From: Verrucomicrobiota bacterium | GTDB taxonomy: Bacteria > Verrucomicrobiota > Kiritimatiellia > CAJWTS01 | Direction of reading: 5' to 3' | DNA: 64,000 bases | Assembly: GCA_027623315.1 (NCBI GenBank) | Contig: JAQBYD010000009.1 | Location: 1 to 64,000 of the forward strand | In this document: piece after piece, positions 10,736 to 20,585 of the stretch | How the letters are laid out: every line of letters starts with the position of its first letter | Numbering within the stretch: position 1 is the first letter of the stretch | Position numbers and translations under genes: made by a program | Notes under the pieces: model-generated | Told to the model about the DNA's origin: nothing | Databases searched by the model: none | The model's input: only the letters and a program-made list of their open reading frames with translations

Positions 10736-11540
10736 TTAAACGCAATTCGTGTCACTTCTCACTGATGACTCCGCTTCGATCAGGTTCACGCACTTCCTCA
10801 GTTGCTTGCGCACCGTGGTGTCGATGCCGCGGTCGGTAATCAAGGTATCCAGTTCTTTAAGATCGCCGGCCCTGGCGAACGAAATCTTGCCGATCTTGGC
10901 GCTGTCGACGAGGAGTACGGTGCGATTCGAATGGGCCATGATGAGTTCCTTGGTATAGGCCTCGGCAGGGGAGGTGGTGGTCATTCCTTCTTGCAGGGTC
11001 AGACCGATCGTACCCATGAAGGCGATGTCGATGTGGAGTTCGTCGATAATCTTGCGGGTCAGCGCGCCGACAGTGGTCTGGCTGCGCTTACGCAACTCTC
11101 CGCCGACGAGGATCAGCGCTAAATCCGACGTGCTCAGTTCAGCTGCGGCGCGCAGTGAGTTCGTGACGACGGTGATGTCGTTCCGTGTTTTCAAAAGCAT
11201 GGCTAGTTCGAGCACGGTACTTCCTCCATCGAGATAGATCGTGTCATCGGTGTTGATCAGCTTGGCCGCCTCGACGGCGATGGCCCGCTTCTCGGTGGCG
11301 GCGATGGACGTCTTGTCGTCAAAGAGGGGCTCGGCCATGCGGCCCTGCACGCTGATAGCCCCGCCGTGGACGCGTCGCAGTTGTCCGGCATCCTCGAGCG
11401 CTTCCAGATCCCGGCGAATCGTTGCGGGAGACACGCCCAGCAGTTCCGTCAGCTCCTCCACACGCATGGCCCCGCGCTGCTGCACGATCTCTCCGAGGTG
11501 TGTTTGCCGCTCAGGAGCCAGATCTCGGTTAGCAATCATC
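10736..11540 (-). CDS. DeoR-family transcriptional regulator
   Basis: RQTHLGEIVQQRGAMRVEELTELLGVSPATIRRDLEALEDAGQLRRVHGGA; ATG at 11540 preferred to the TTG at 11557. Confidence 0.88.
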
Positions 11541-11545
11541 TGTGC

Positions 11546-11563
11546 ATTATTGAGCAATAATGA
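11546..11563. promoter_or_regulatory. Candidate DeoR operator palindrome CATTATTG-ag-CAATAATG
   Basis: Perfect 8-bp half-sites, 2-nt centre, immediately upstream of the DeoR ATG. Confidence 0.5.
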
Positions 11564-11762
11564 TTATAGTCAATCACAAATAAGCATAAAGAATCACTAG
11601 GAATTCCCGCGCACAGATTATGGAAAGAAGTGGCGCAGTCATCCTCGTCGAATCCCAAGATTCCCCCCTTCCCATGCCTACGTGCGGCAAGGCTCCGCCG
11701 CGCCCGTGCGGGGCGGGCAGGTTCGCGTGATTCGCGGGCCCAAAATCTGGGGAAGTTTCCGC

Positions 11763-12653
11763 TTAGTCCCCCCTCGAATGCCTCCCGGGTGCCTTGGCAT
11801 GGACCCGGACGCGCGGCCGCAGTGCCGTGCCGACGCACCCGACGAGGATCAAGATCACGCCCGCCAGCGTTCGCGCATCCAGGATCTCATCGAAGATCAC
11901 GATCCCCAGCACGACGCCGATGACTGGAGTCAACATGCCCATGACGGATCCCGTGGCCGCCGGTACGTACGTGTAGGAGTAGGTCATGATCAACTGCCCC
12001 GCCGCGGCGACCACGGCGGACACGAGCAGGATCCACACCAGGGGTTCTGTTAAGGTGGTGATCTCGACGCTGGCGGGCAGGGCAACGATGATCAAGCCGC
12101 CGATACATTGCGAAATGAAGATCGATGTGACCGAGTCCGTGCGCCGCAACGTCCGGATCATGACCACGATTGCGCCCGCCATGGCTCCCTGGGCGATCGC
12201 GAGCGATTCGTAGAGGCCGATCGAGAGTGTCGTAAGGTCACAACCGGACGCCAGCAGGATGCCGCAGAACGCGGTAGCGATCATAACCCACTGGCGGCAG
12301 TTCACTTTCTCGCCCAGGAACCACGCTCCGAACACGGCCGCGAAGACCGGGTAGGAGAAACTCAGCGCTGTCCCTTTGGCCAGTCCGATCTTCTGGATGC
12401 AGAGGTAGTAAACGACGACACCGACGCCGCCAAGGACACCGCGTGTGATCAGCATTCCCCTTCTACGAAAAGTGAACCGGTCGCGGCCCGTCAGGACCAG
12501 GACGGCACTTATGGCCAATCCCGTTAAGAAGCGGAACAACGACGCGCTGTAGACCCCGGTGTCTCCGGCGTACCGCAACAGTGCGCCCATGATCGCGAAC
12601 AGCACCGCGGCTGTCGCCATGCCGATCACGCCCTTTATGTCGTTCTCGTGCAC
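11763..12653 (-). CDS. DMT superfamily (EamA) transporter
   Basis: About 10 hydrophobic segments with an internal EamA duplication (GMATAAVLFAIMGALLRY...; ...GSVMGMLTPVIGVVLGIVIFDE). Confidence 0.8.
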   Translation of the reverse strand: MHENDIKGVIGMATAAVLFAIMGALLRYAGDTGVYSASLFRFLTGLAISAVLVLTGRDRFTFRRRGMLITRGVLGGVGVVVYYLCIQKIGLAKGTALSFSYPVFAAVFGAWFLGEKVNCRQWVMIATAFCGILLASGCDLTTLSIGLYESLAIAQGAMAGAIVVMIRTLRRTDSVTSIFISQCIGGLIIVALPASVEITTLTEPLVWILLVSAVVAAAGQLIMTYSYTYVPAATGSVMGMLTPVIGVVLGIVIFDEILDARTLAGVILILVGCVGTALRPRVRVHAKAPGRHSRGD

Positions 12654-12682
12654 CGTTTGATCGCTTTTCTGTGTAACAAGAA

Positions 12683-12708
12683 AACCCCGGGAAACGACTC
12701 CCGGGGTT
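12683..12708 (-). terminator. Intrinsic terminator-like hairpin
   Basis: Stem aaccccggga / tcccggggtt; followed on the minus strand by tttctt. Lies between acn and the DMT gene. Confidence 0.6.
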
Positions 12709-12738
12709 CGAGTAATCTCGTGGGGCGGGCGGGGAGGG

Positions 12739-14979
12739 TTATGCCTGCCCGGTCGCGATCAGGTTGAGTGCGCTACCCGCCTTGAACCACTCGATCTGGG
12801 CGGCGTTGTAGCTCTGATTAAGGACGCATGTCTCGGTTGAGCCGTCGGCGTGCTGAATCTCGAGTGCCAGGGGAGTGCCGGGCGCGAACGTTGTGAGTCC
12901 GCGGATACTCAAGCGGTCATCCTCCCGGACCTTGTCATAGTCGGCGGGGTCCGCAAACGTCAGTCCCAGCATGCCCTGCTTCTTCAGGTTGGTCTCGTGG
13001 ATACGCGCGAAGCTCTTGACGATGATTGCGCGTCCGCCCAGGTGGCGCGGTTCCATGGCGGCGTGTTCACGGCTGGAGCCTTCTCCGTAGTTCTCGTCGC
13101 CGACGACGATCCAGCCAAGTCCTCGTGCCTTGTAGTCACGGGCGACCTCATGCACCACCCCGGTTTCGCCGCTGAGTGTGTTTTTGACCTTGCCGGCCTC
13201 GCCAGAGAAGGCATTGATGGCTCCGAGGAATGCGTTCCCCGATATGTTGTCGAGATGCCCGCGAAAGCGAAGCCATGGCCCGGCCATGGAGATGTGGTCC
13301 GTCGTGCACTTGCCCTGGGCCTTGAGAAGAAGCGGGACGCCCTCGACATCCTTTCCGTCCCATGCCCCGAACGGTTCAAGCAGTTGTAGCCGCTCGCTGT
13401 CTGGTGCGACCGTGATCTCGATGGCGGAGTCGCCACCCGTTGCCTGGATGCACCCCTCTTCACCGGGGTCAAATCCTGAGGCGGGCAGTTCCCTGCCCAC
13501 GGGTGGTTCCAGCTTCACGCGTTCGCCGGCGTCGTTCTCGAGTTCATCGGTTGCCGGGTTGAAGCTCAGGCGCCCCGCGATCGCGAGCGCGGTCACCATC
13601 TCGGGGCTGGCCACGAAGGCCAGCGTGTCAGGGCTGCCGTCGTTACGCTTGGCGAAGTTACGGTTGAAAGAGGTTACGATGGAGTTGCGTTCGCCTTGCT
13701 TGACGTCCATGCGCTTCCACATTCCGATGCATGGCCCGCAGGCGTTGGCGAGCACGGTGCCACCGAACTCTTTGAGGATAGCCAGTTGGCCGTCGCGATC
13801 GATCGTCGCGCGGACCTGCTCGGAGCCGGGTGTGATCGTGAAATGGACCTTGGCCTTCAGCCCTTTTGCCATGGCCTGCTTCGCGATGTTTGCGGAGCGA
13901 TCGATGTCCTCGTAGCTGGAATTGGTACAACTTCCGATCAGGCAGACACGCAGGTCATCCGGATAGTTGTTCTCGGCCACCGCCTCCTTCATCCTGGAGA
14001 CGGGCCACGCAAGATCCGGTGTAAAGGGGCCGTTGATATGCGGCTCGAGTGTGTCGAGATTGATCTCGATGACTTCGTCATAGAAATCCCCGGGTGCCGC
14101 TGCGGTCTCGGGATCAGCCGTAAGCAGCGCTTCGTGGGCTGCGGCGGCATCCGCGAGGTCGCCGCGTCCTGTCGCGCGAAGGTAGTCGCCCATGCGCGCG
14201 TCAAAGGGGAAGATGGAGGTTGTGGCTCCGATCTCGGCGCCCATGTTGCAGATCGTGCCTTTGCCGGTGCAGGAGAGCGACGCGGTGCCGGGTCCGAAAT
14301 ACTCGACGATGGCGCCCGTGCCGCCCTTGACGGTCAGGATGCCGGCCAGTTTTAAGATGACATCTTTGGCGGATGCCCAGCCTGACAGCGATCCGGTCAG
14401 TTTGACGCCGATCAGCTTCGGCCACTTGAGCTCCCAGGGCATGCCGGCCATGACGTCAACGGCATCCGCGCCGCCGACGCCGATCGCTATCATGCCCAGG
14501 CCGCCGGCGTTGGGTGTGTGACTGTCGGTCCCGATCATCATCGTTCCGGGAGCGGCGTAGTTCTCCAGGACGATCTGGTGAATGATCCCGGCGCCGGGTT
14601 TCCAGAAATCGATACCGTACTTCCTGCAGACGCTCTCGAGGAAGCTGTAGACTTCGCTGTTCTCGCTCTTGGCGGCCTTCAGGTCGTCGAGGGCACCCGT
14701 GCGCGCCTGGATGAGATGGTCGCAATGCACGCTGCTGGGCACGGCCGTGGTCTTGCGCCCGGCTTGCATGAACTGCAGCAGCGCCATTTGCGCGGTTGCG
14801 TCCTGCATCGCCACGCGATCGGGAGCGAACTCGGCATAGTCTACGCCGCGCGTCAGCTTGCCGCTGCAGGGCTCCCAGAGGTGCGCGTAGAGTATCTTCT
14901 GGGTGAGCGTGAGGGGCTGGTCGATGATCGCCCGGACGTCGGTCAATTTGCTTTCGAGTTTTTCGTAGAATTCGTTCAT
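12739..14979 (-). CDS. acn: Aconitate hydratase
   Basis: [51 protein letters not shown]. Start set at [12 protein letters not shown]; the longer ORF N-terminus is non-homologous. Confidence 0.9.
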   Translation of the reverse strand: MNEFYEKLESKLTDVRAIIDQPLTLTQKILYAHLWEPCSGKLTRGVDYAEFAPDRVAMQDATAQMALLQFMQAGRKTTAVPSSVHCDHLIQARTGALDDLKAAKSENSEVYSFLESVCRKYGIDFWKPGAGIIHQIVLENYAAPGTMMIGTDSHTPNAGGLGMIAIGVGGADAVDVMAGMPWELKWPKLIGVKLTGSLSGWASAKDVILKLAGILTVKGGTGAIVEYFGPGTASLSCTGKGTICNMGAEIGATTSIFPFDARMGDYLRATGRGDLADAAAAHEALLTADPETAAAPGDFYDEVIEINLDTLEPHINGPFTPDLAWPVSRMKEAVAENNYPDDLRVCLIGSCTNSSYEDIDRSANIAKQAMAKGLKAKVHFTITPGSEQVRATIDRDGQLAILKEFGGTVLANACGPCIGMWKRMDVKQGERNSIVTSFNRNFAKRNDGSPDTLAFVASPEMVTALAIAGRLSFNPATDELENDAGERVKLEPPVGRELPASGFDPGEEGCIQATGGDSAIEITVAPDSERLQLLEPFGAWDGKDVEGVPLLLKAQGKCTTDHISMAGPWLRFRGHLDNISGNAFLGAINAFSGEAGKVKNTLSGETGVVHEVARDYKARGLGWIVVGDENYGEGSSREHAAMEPRHLGGRAIIVKSFARIHETNLKKQGMLGLTFADPADYDKVREDDRLSIRGLTTFAPGTPLALEIQHADGSTETCVLNQSYNAAQIEWFKAGSALNLIATGQA

Positions 14980-15078
14980 GGTGCCTTCCGTCTGGTTTCG
15001 TTGAAGATTGGGAAAGGCATAGGAGTATATGGCATCTGCCGGACGGGTCAAGTCGGGTGTCGGGAGCCGAGTGAACTG

Positions 15079-16332
15079 ATGGGCAAAGGACACCATAGTG
15101 ACGTCATCGTCATCGGGGGCGGCGTCATCGGCGTGGCCTGTGCGTACTACCTTTCGAAGGCGGGCCGGCACGTACGGATCCTGGAGCGAGAGACCATCGG
15201 GGCAGGCGCGTCGCATGCTAACTGCGGGCTCATTGTCCCGAGTCATGTGTTTCCGATGTGCCTCCCGGGTACGATGCAGAAAGCCCTCAAGTGGATGCTT
15301 CGCGGCGATTCGCCCCTGTACATTCGCCCGACGTTCAACCCTCGGCTAATTGGCTGGCTCTTGCGATTCGGGGCGCGATGCAACACGCAGGACATGCACA
15401 TCGCTGCGCGTGCGCGGATTGCCATGCTCGACCACTCGATGACGTTGTACCGGCGCCTGATCGAGGACGAGAAGCTGGACTGCGATTGGGAGGAAAAGGG
15501 GCTGCTGTTCGCGTGCCGCACCGAGAAGGCCATGGACGAATACGCGCTCACCGCCTCGCTCATGGAACCGTACGGCGTTGCTGCGAAGCGGCTCAACCAA
15601 GTTGAGCTGCAGGCCCTGGAGCCGGCCCTGAGGGATGACCTCGTCGGGGGATGGCATCATCAGGATGATGCTCATTTGCGGCCGGAGCGCCTGATGAGCG
15701 AGTGGCGTCGTGCACTCGATGGGGATGTGCAATTCGAGGAGCAATGTACGGTAACGCGGATGGATTTGAACCCCGACGGTGTACATGCCGTGGATACCCC
15801 GCGTGGCCCCTTCACCGCAGACGCGATCGTGCTGGCGACGGGGGCGTGGGCACCGCAGCTTGCCGGCCCGCTTGGGCTGAATCTTCCGGTCGAGCCCGGC
15901 AAAGGCTACAGCATCACGATGACGCGTCCGGCCGTGTGTCCTGCGATACCGGTACTGTTCTGCGAGCGGAAATCGGTAGCGACCCCGTGGGCGAGCGGCT
16001 ACCGGCTAGGCGGTACGATGGAATTCTCCGGATACCGCGAGGGGCTGAATCACGTCCGACTCGATGCGCTGCGCGCGGCCGGCCGAGCGTACCTCAAGGA
16101 TCCCTTGGGGGATGAGACGGTGGAGGAATGGTATGGATTCAGGCCCATGACCTACGACGGTATCCCGGTCATCAGCCGCGCGCCCCGCCATCCGAACGTC
16201 TACATCGCAGCGGGTCACAACATGATCGGCATATCAGCCGCACCCGCGTCCGGTCATCTGATCGCCGACCTGATCACCGAACGCGAGCCCATCATGGACC
16301 CCGCTCCCTTCTCCATCCAGCGGTTCCAGTGA
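15079..16332 (+). CDS. FAD-dependent oxidoreductase, D-amino acid dehydrogenase (DadA)-like
   Basis: [45 protein letters not shown]-terminal [40 protein letters not shown]. Confidence 0.82.
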   Translation: MGKGHHSDVIVIGGGVIGVACAYYLSKAGRHVRILERETIGAGASHANCGLIVPSHVFPMCLPGTMQKALKWMLRGDSPLYIRPTFNPRLIGWLLRFGARCNTQDMHIAARARIAMLDHSMTLYRRLIEDEKLDCDWEEKGLLFACRTEKAMDEYALTASLMEPYGVAAKRLNQVELQALEPALRDDLVGGWHHQDDAHLRPERLMSEWRRALDGDVQFEEQCTVTRMDLNPDGVHAVDTPRGPFTADAIVLATGAWAPQLAGPLGLNLPVEPGKGYSITMTRPAVCPAIPVLFCERKSVATPWASGYRLGGTMEFSGYREGLNHVRLDALRAAGRAYLKDPLGDETVEEWYGFRPMTYDGIPVISRAPRHPNVYIAAGHNMIGISAAPASGHLIADLITEREPIMDPAPFSIQRFQ

Positions 16333-16371
16333 ACAGAGCCGTGGTCGCCGCCACGGAATAAGATTTTAGAC

Positions 16372-16399
16372 CCACGAAATACACGAATGACACGAATGG
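16372..16399. repeat. Left arm of a 370-bp-span intergenic inverted repeat
   Basis: ccacgaaatacacgaatgacacgaatgg matches the reverse complement of 16716-16743 with 2 mismatches. Confidence 0.6.
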
Positions 16400-16563
16400 T
16401 TTACAGAGATCGAAATCGTATCCATTGAACGGGGGTCGAGGACTCTGAATCCCACGAGTGTTTTTGGGCCCGCGAATCACGCGCAGGATCCAGGCGTGGG
16501 AAACCACGAATGACTCGAATTAGGCGAATGTTGCAGAAGTAATGAGGTTCCACTTTGGTTAGG

Positions 16564-16609
16564 TTTGGTGTATTTCACGATCTGAATACAGATCGCGAAA
16601 TACACCAAA
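16564..16609. repeat. 21-bp stem hairpin, AATA loop
   Basis: tttggtgtatttcacgatctg-aata-cagatcgcgaaatacaccaaa, one mismatch. Confidence 0.75.
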
Positions 16610-16715
16610 GCGTTCGAAGGTAGAGTGCTGAGAGGAGTTGATATGACCGATATCGTCTATGCGGACGAGAGTTATGCGATCATGGGTGCGTGTTTCAATC
16701 GCAGCTATTCAATAG

Positions 16716-16819
16716 CCATTCGGATCATTCGTGTATTTCGTGGTTTCCGAATCCGGACACAGATGACGATTGAGCCACCGATATACGCAACCGCCATTCG
16801 GGCCATTCGTGGTTTCCGA
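16716..16819. repeat. Right arm plus second partial copy of the CATTCGTGTATTTCGTGGTTTCCGA repeat
   Basis: ccattcggatcattcgtgtatttcgtggtttccga (16716-16750) and ccattcgggccattcgtggtttccga (16794-16819). Confidence 0.6.
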
Positions 16820-16823
16820 GCTT

Positions 16824-18038
16824 ATGTCTACTGAACAAACTCTGATATCGGTACGTGACGCCGAGAGGCTGATTGCGGAGCACGGCGCGCCTTACGGCAC
16901 GCTGAGGCTGCATCTGAACGACTGCGTTGGGCGGGTGCTGCACGAAGATGTGGTGTCCGACCGTGACCAGCCGCCGTTTCATCGCGTCGCCATGGACGGC
17001 ATCGCCATTCGCTTTGCCGGCTGGGAAAGCGGCCGGCGGGAATTCCGGATCGAGGGAACCCATCACGCCGGAGAGCCGGCGCCCACGCTTCAAGATCCCG
17101 ACGGGTGCTACGAGGTCATGACCGGCTCCGTGCTGCCGCAGGGCTGCGATTGCGTTATTCGCGTGGAGGATATCCACGTGGCCAACGGCGCGGCAACGTT
17201 GAGCGAGCGCGCGACGGCCGGGCTGATGCAGAACGTGCATCAACACGGGAGCGACCGAAGCGCGGGGGATATTCTGATAGGCCGGGGTGCGCGCCTCACA
17301 TCGCCTCACATCGCCATTGCCGCGTCGGTCGGCATGGGCGAGTTGAGTGTCGACCGGGAGCCCGCCATCGCTCTCGTCTCCAACGGCGACGAGTTGGTTG
17401 ATGTGCATGAATCGGTGGCGCCGTACCAGATTCGTCGTTCAAACATCTACGCGGTGGAGAGCGGCCTGCGCAGTCGCGGATATTCCGACTTACATCGTTT
17501 TCATCTTCCCGATGAGCAGGCCGTGGTCGAGAGGGGCCTGGAGCAGATCCTGGAGGATCACGATGTGCTGCTGCTCAGTGGAGGCGTATCCGCCGGCCAG
17601 CACGACTTCATTCCCGGCGCGCTCCAGAAGTTGGGTGTGCGGCCGGTCTTTCACAAGGTCCTTCAGCGTCCGGGCCTGCCGTTCTGGTTTGGCGTTGCGG
17701 AGGGAAACAAGCAGGTCTTCGCGATGCCGGGCAATCCCGTCTCAACCTTGATCTGTTTCTATCGCTACGTGGTTCCCCAACTGGCGATCAACGCGGGGCT
17801 GCCGCGGGAGCCCGAGTTTGCCGTCCTGGGCGAGGACACGGTCTTCAAGAAGGATCTGACGCTCTTTCTGCCGGTGGGCCTGGTTCCTGGAGACGGCGGT
17901 TTGCGCGTAGCCGAGCCGAGGCCGACGCACGGCTCCGGAGATTTCTGTGGTCTTGCACCGACGGACGGTTTCGTAGAACTACCGGCGGGCGCCGATCGCT
18001 TCCCGAGTGGAACCATATGCCGCCTATACCGCTGGTAG
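16824..18038 (+). CDS. moeA: Molybdopterin molybdenumtransferase
   Basis: FHRVAMDGIAIRFAGWESG, EVMTGSVLPQGCDCVIRVED, LLLSGGVSAGQHDFIPGAL, FAMPGNPVSTLICFYRYVVP. Confidence 0.88.
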   Translation: MSTEQTLISVRDAERLIAEHGAPYGTLRLHLNDCVGRVLHEDVVSDRDQPPFHRVAMDGIAIRFAGWESGRREFRIEGTHHAGEPAPTLQDPDGCYEVMTGSVLPQGCDCVIRVEDIHVANGAATLSERATAGLMQNVHQHGSDRSAGDILIGRGARLTSPHIAIAASVGMGELSVDREPAIALVSNGDELVDVHESVAPYQIRRSNIYAVESGLRSRGYSDLHRFHLPDEQAVVERGLEQILEDHDVLLLSGGVSAGQHDFIPGALQKLGVRPVFHKVLQRPGLPFWFGVAEGNKQVFAMPGNPVSTLICFYRYVVPQLAINAGLPREPEFAVLGEDTVFKKDLTLFLPVGLVPGDGGLRVAEPRPTHGSGDFCGLAPTDGFVELPAGADRFPSGTICRLYRW

Positions 18039-18100
18039 GGGAGTCGATCGCCTCGGCCGCGAAGGCACCGCGTTGAGCATCGGCTTGCGCCATGCGCGCG

Positions 18101-18277
18101 TCAGCTCAGGTTGAAGCGCTTGTTCCCCTGGGAGCCCGAGCCCGATATGTTCTTGCTTGTGCTGCCGCGAGGCGAGGGCTTATCGCCACCACCTTTGAGT
18201 TCGTTGATCTCCATCTTGAGTATGATCACCCAAATCAGGAGGATCGCCAATACGGTGCATAGAATGGTCACTGTCAT
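18101..18277 (-). CDS. 58-aa single-TM small protein (not in the supplied ORF track)
   Basis: Translated by hand: MTVTILCTVLAILLIWVIILKMEINELKGGGDKPSPRGSTSKNISGSGSQGNKRFNLS; N-terminal TM and polar tail. Confidence 0.5.
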   Translation of the reverse strand: MTVTILCTVLAILLIWVIILKMEINELKGGGDKPSPRGSTSKNISGSGSQGNKRFNLS

Positions 18278-18602
18278 CTCATGATCTCCGTACGTCCGAT
18301 GGTCCAGAGCGAACTGTACACAACGCCGACTCTCGAAGGCAAGTGCATCATTGTCGCGGCCTGTTTTTGGAGGCCTCGGCGACGTCCGAAACGGGTATGC
18401 ATTGCTTGACTAAAGCGCCGCGGCAGACCACCGTAGAACGTTCATGACTCCGATCAAGATTGGACTCGCTTCATTAACGCCGTGCGATCGGGAGACCGGC
18501 CGCAGCCTGATATCGAGCGAGGTGCCGAGATTCAAGCCTGCCTGGATGCATGCATGCGCAGTGCAAATACTGATAAGTTCGTCAAAATAGGAGGAGTATG
18601 AG

Positions 18603-18977
18603 ATGATCGAAGTCGTGACAAATCCAAACGCCGCTAAGCCGGCGGGGGCTTACTCTCCCGCGCTGAAGTTCGGAGGCTTTGTGATGGTCTCGGGCCAGGG
18701 GCCGTTGTCGCCGGACGGCGAAATCCTTTCCGGGACAATTGAGGAGGAAACCCGCAAGACGCTCGAGAACGTGAAGGTATTGTTGGATGCTGCGGGAGCG
18801 CGCCTCGACCAGGTTGTCAAATGTAACTGCTACCTTGCGAAGATCGACGACTTCGCGGCATTCAACGGCGTCTATAAGGAGTTCTTCGGCGACGGACCGT
18901 ATCCATGCCGAACCACGGTTGAAGCCGGATTACTGGGCATCAAGGTCGAAATCGACGCCATGGCGTACGTCGCGTAA
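18603..18977 (+). CDS. ridA: RidA family deaminase
   Basis: AKPAGAYSPALKFGGFVMVSGQGPLSPDG...VVKCNCYLAKIDDFAAFN; aggagg SD upstream. Confidence 0.88.
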   Translation: MIEVVTNPNAAKPAGAYSPALKFGGFVMVSGQGPLSPDGEILSGTIEEETRKTLENVKVLLDAAGARLDQVVKCNCYLAKIDDFAAFNGVYKEFFGDGPYPCRTTVEAGLLGIKVEIDAMAYVA

Positions 18978-18993
18978 GGAGGAGATCATCAGC

Positions 18994-19788
18994 ATGCGCT
19001 CTGCTTCCGTTGTCGGTGTGGCCATGCTCATGTTGTGTGCGGGTTGCGGAAAGAAGGAAGTTCCGCCAGCAAGAACGACCGCCCAGAACCCCGTCGCGAC
19101 GACGTCGCGACCGGCTGCAAGCGGACCGAGGACCGGTACCGCACGCGTAACGGGCAAGGTCATTTTCAAGGGCCGTCCGAGGCCCGCGAAGAAGATTGAT
19201 ATGAGCGCGGACGCGCACTGCGTAGTCCTGTCGGATGCGGTCAGGGTTGATGAGAAATTCATTTATGCGGCAGGAGAAGCAGAAGGTACGCTGACGATCG
19301 GTAATGTCTTCGTGTGGATCAAGGAGGGTCTCCCAGCCGGGCCCTATGCGGTGCCGGAAGAGTCGGTCATCCTTGATCAGAGGGGTTGTCGCTACGTGCC
19401 GCGCGTGTTGGGGATCATGGTCGGGCAGAAACTGCAGATCGTGAACTCAGACCCGACGATGCACAATGTACACTCGCTCGCGAAGAACGGCCGACAGTTC
19501 AATAACGGAATGGCCAAAGGATCACCGCCGCTGGTCAAGACGTTCCAGAATCCGGAAGTACTGCTCAAGATCAAGTGCGATGCCCATCCGTGGATGAGTG
19601 GATACGCCGGCGTGGTGGAGCACCCGTTCTTCGCCGTGACCGGGGCCGATGGGGGCTTCGCGCTGGAGAATCTTCCGGCGGGAACCTACGAGGTCGCCGC
19701 CATGCACGAGTTGCTCAACGGTTCCGTGCGGACCGTGACGGTCGGGGACGGCGAGAGCGTCGAGATCGAAGTCGTGCTCACGAAGTAG
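18994..19788 (+). CDS. Lipoprotein with cupredoxin/carboxypeptidase-regulatory-like domains
   Basis: Lipobox-like LMLCAGC; GQKLQIVNSDPTMHNVHSLA; LLKIKCDAHPWMSGYAGVVEHPFFAVTGADGGFALENLPAGTYEV. Confidence 0.75.
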   Translation: MRSASVVGVAMLMLCAGCGKKEVPPARTTAQNPVATTSRPAASGPRTGTARVTGKVIFKGRPRPAKKIDMSADAHCVVLSDAVRVDEKFIYAAGEAEGTLTIGNVFVWIKEGLPAGPYAVPEESVILDQRGCRYVPRVLGIMVGQKLQIVNSDPTMHNVHSLAKNGRQFNNGMAKGSPPLVKTFQNPEVLLKIKCDAHPWMSGYAGVVEHPFFAVTGADGGFALENLPAGTYEVAAMHELLNGSVRTVTVGDGESVEIEVVLTK

Positions 19789-19932
19789 TGCGGCGTCCCT
19801 TCGGTTGTCAGGCCGTCGGCATTACGATGTCAGTCACTTGTGGCCGCGGCCGTCTTTTCGGCCGATCCATCTGTCCTCGCGATTGAGAATACGTCCACTC
19901 GAATCCCTGATTTCGGTCTCGTTGTGGTGGCT

Positions 19933-19948
19933 TGGCACGCCCAATGCT
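19933..19948 (+). promoter_or_regulatory. Sigma-54-type -24/-12 promoter candidate
   Basis: tTGGCACGcccaATGCTaaa; GG-N10-GC spacing exact. Confidence 0.5.
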
Positions 19949-20044
19949 AAACAACAATGTAGCCCTCGCTGCACACGGTAGTTTGTGGAGGATGGGTCGG
20001 AAGCATTGGAAGTTCGTAAACGCTGCAGGACAGGAAGGTAAACC

Positions 20045-20422
20045 GTGGAAAAGACAATATTACTCGTAGACGATGAACCCGCCATACTCAGTATCTTAAG
20101 CCGGATGCTTGAGCGCTTCGGATTCGACACGCTCTATACGTCGGATGGATCAGAGGCACTTCAAATCATGGAACGTGAGGAGATTCATGTTGTCATGGTT
20201 GATCTCAGAATGCCGGGGATGGACGGTGTTACACTATGCCGTGAGCTCAAGACGCAACATCCCGCGGTTTGTGTATTCGCGCTCAGTGCCTTCGTCGATG
20301 CCTACACCGAGGCTGAACTGTTGGAAGCAGGCTTCGCAGGCTGGCTCGGCAAGCCCTTCGACATGAACGCCATTGCCGCTATCTGTGGCCGGGCGTTCTC
20401 CATGCTCGAGTCCCCTGCTTAG
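20045..20422 (+). CDS. Single-domain response regulator receiver
   Basis: ILLVDDEPAILSIL...VVMVDLRMPGMDGVTL...GKPFDM. Confidence 0.85.
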   Translation: MEKTILLVDDEPAILSILSRMLERFGFDTLYTSDGSEALQIMEREEIHVVMVDLRMPGMDGVTLCRELKTQHPAVCVFALSAFVDAYTEAELLEAGFAGWLGKPFDMNAIAAICGRAFSMLESPA

Positions 20423-20504
20423 CCCGGACATCACACACTGTTTCGATCAAGCCTGACGGAGCTATCTGTGTTCGTAGTAGGAAAAGTGTGAGATATCCGG
20501 GTTA
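20420..20504. mobile_element. MITE-like palindromic element, short copy
   Basis: Ends tagcccggacatcacacact / agtgtgagatatccgggtta (3 mismatches in 20). 20439-20504 is nearly identical to the reverse complement of 51361-51426. Confidence 0.65.
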
Positions 20505-20585
20505 GGGCCACCGCGTCTTACGTCGAGATCGGCTGCTTTTCTGGCGACTTGATTTTTTGACAGGGACTCCGCATAGTCCGTTTCT

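Noticed and set aside
12705-12715. ggttcgagtaa resembling a tRNA T-arm
   Set aside because: Part of the acn terminator hairpin; no acceptor or anticodon arms around it.
14980-15246. N-terminal 89-codon extension of the aconitase ORF
   Set aside because: Antisense to the start of the FAD oxidoreductase and lacks aconitase similarity; [12 protein letters not shown] is the sensible start.
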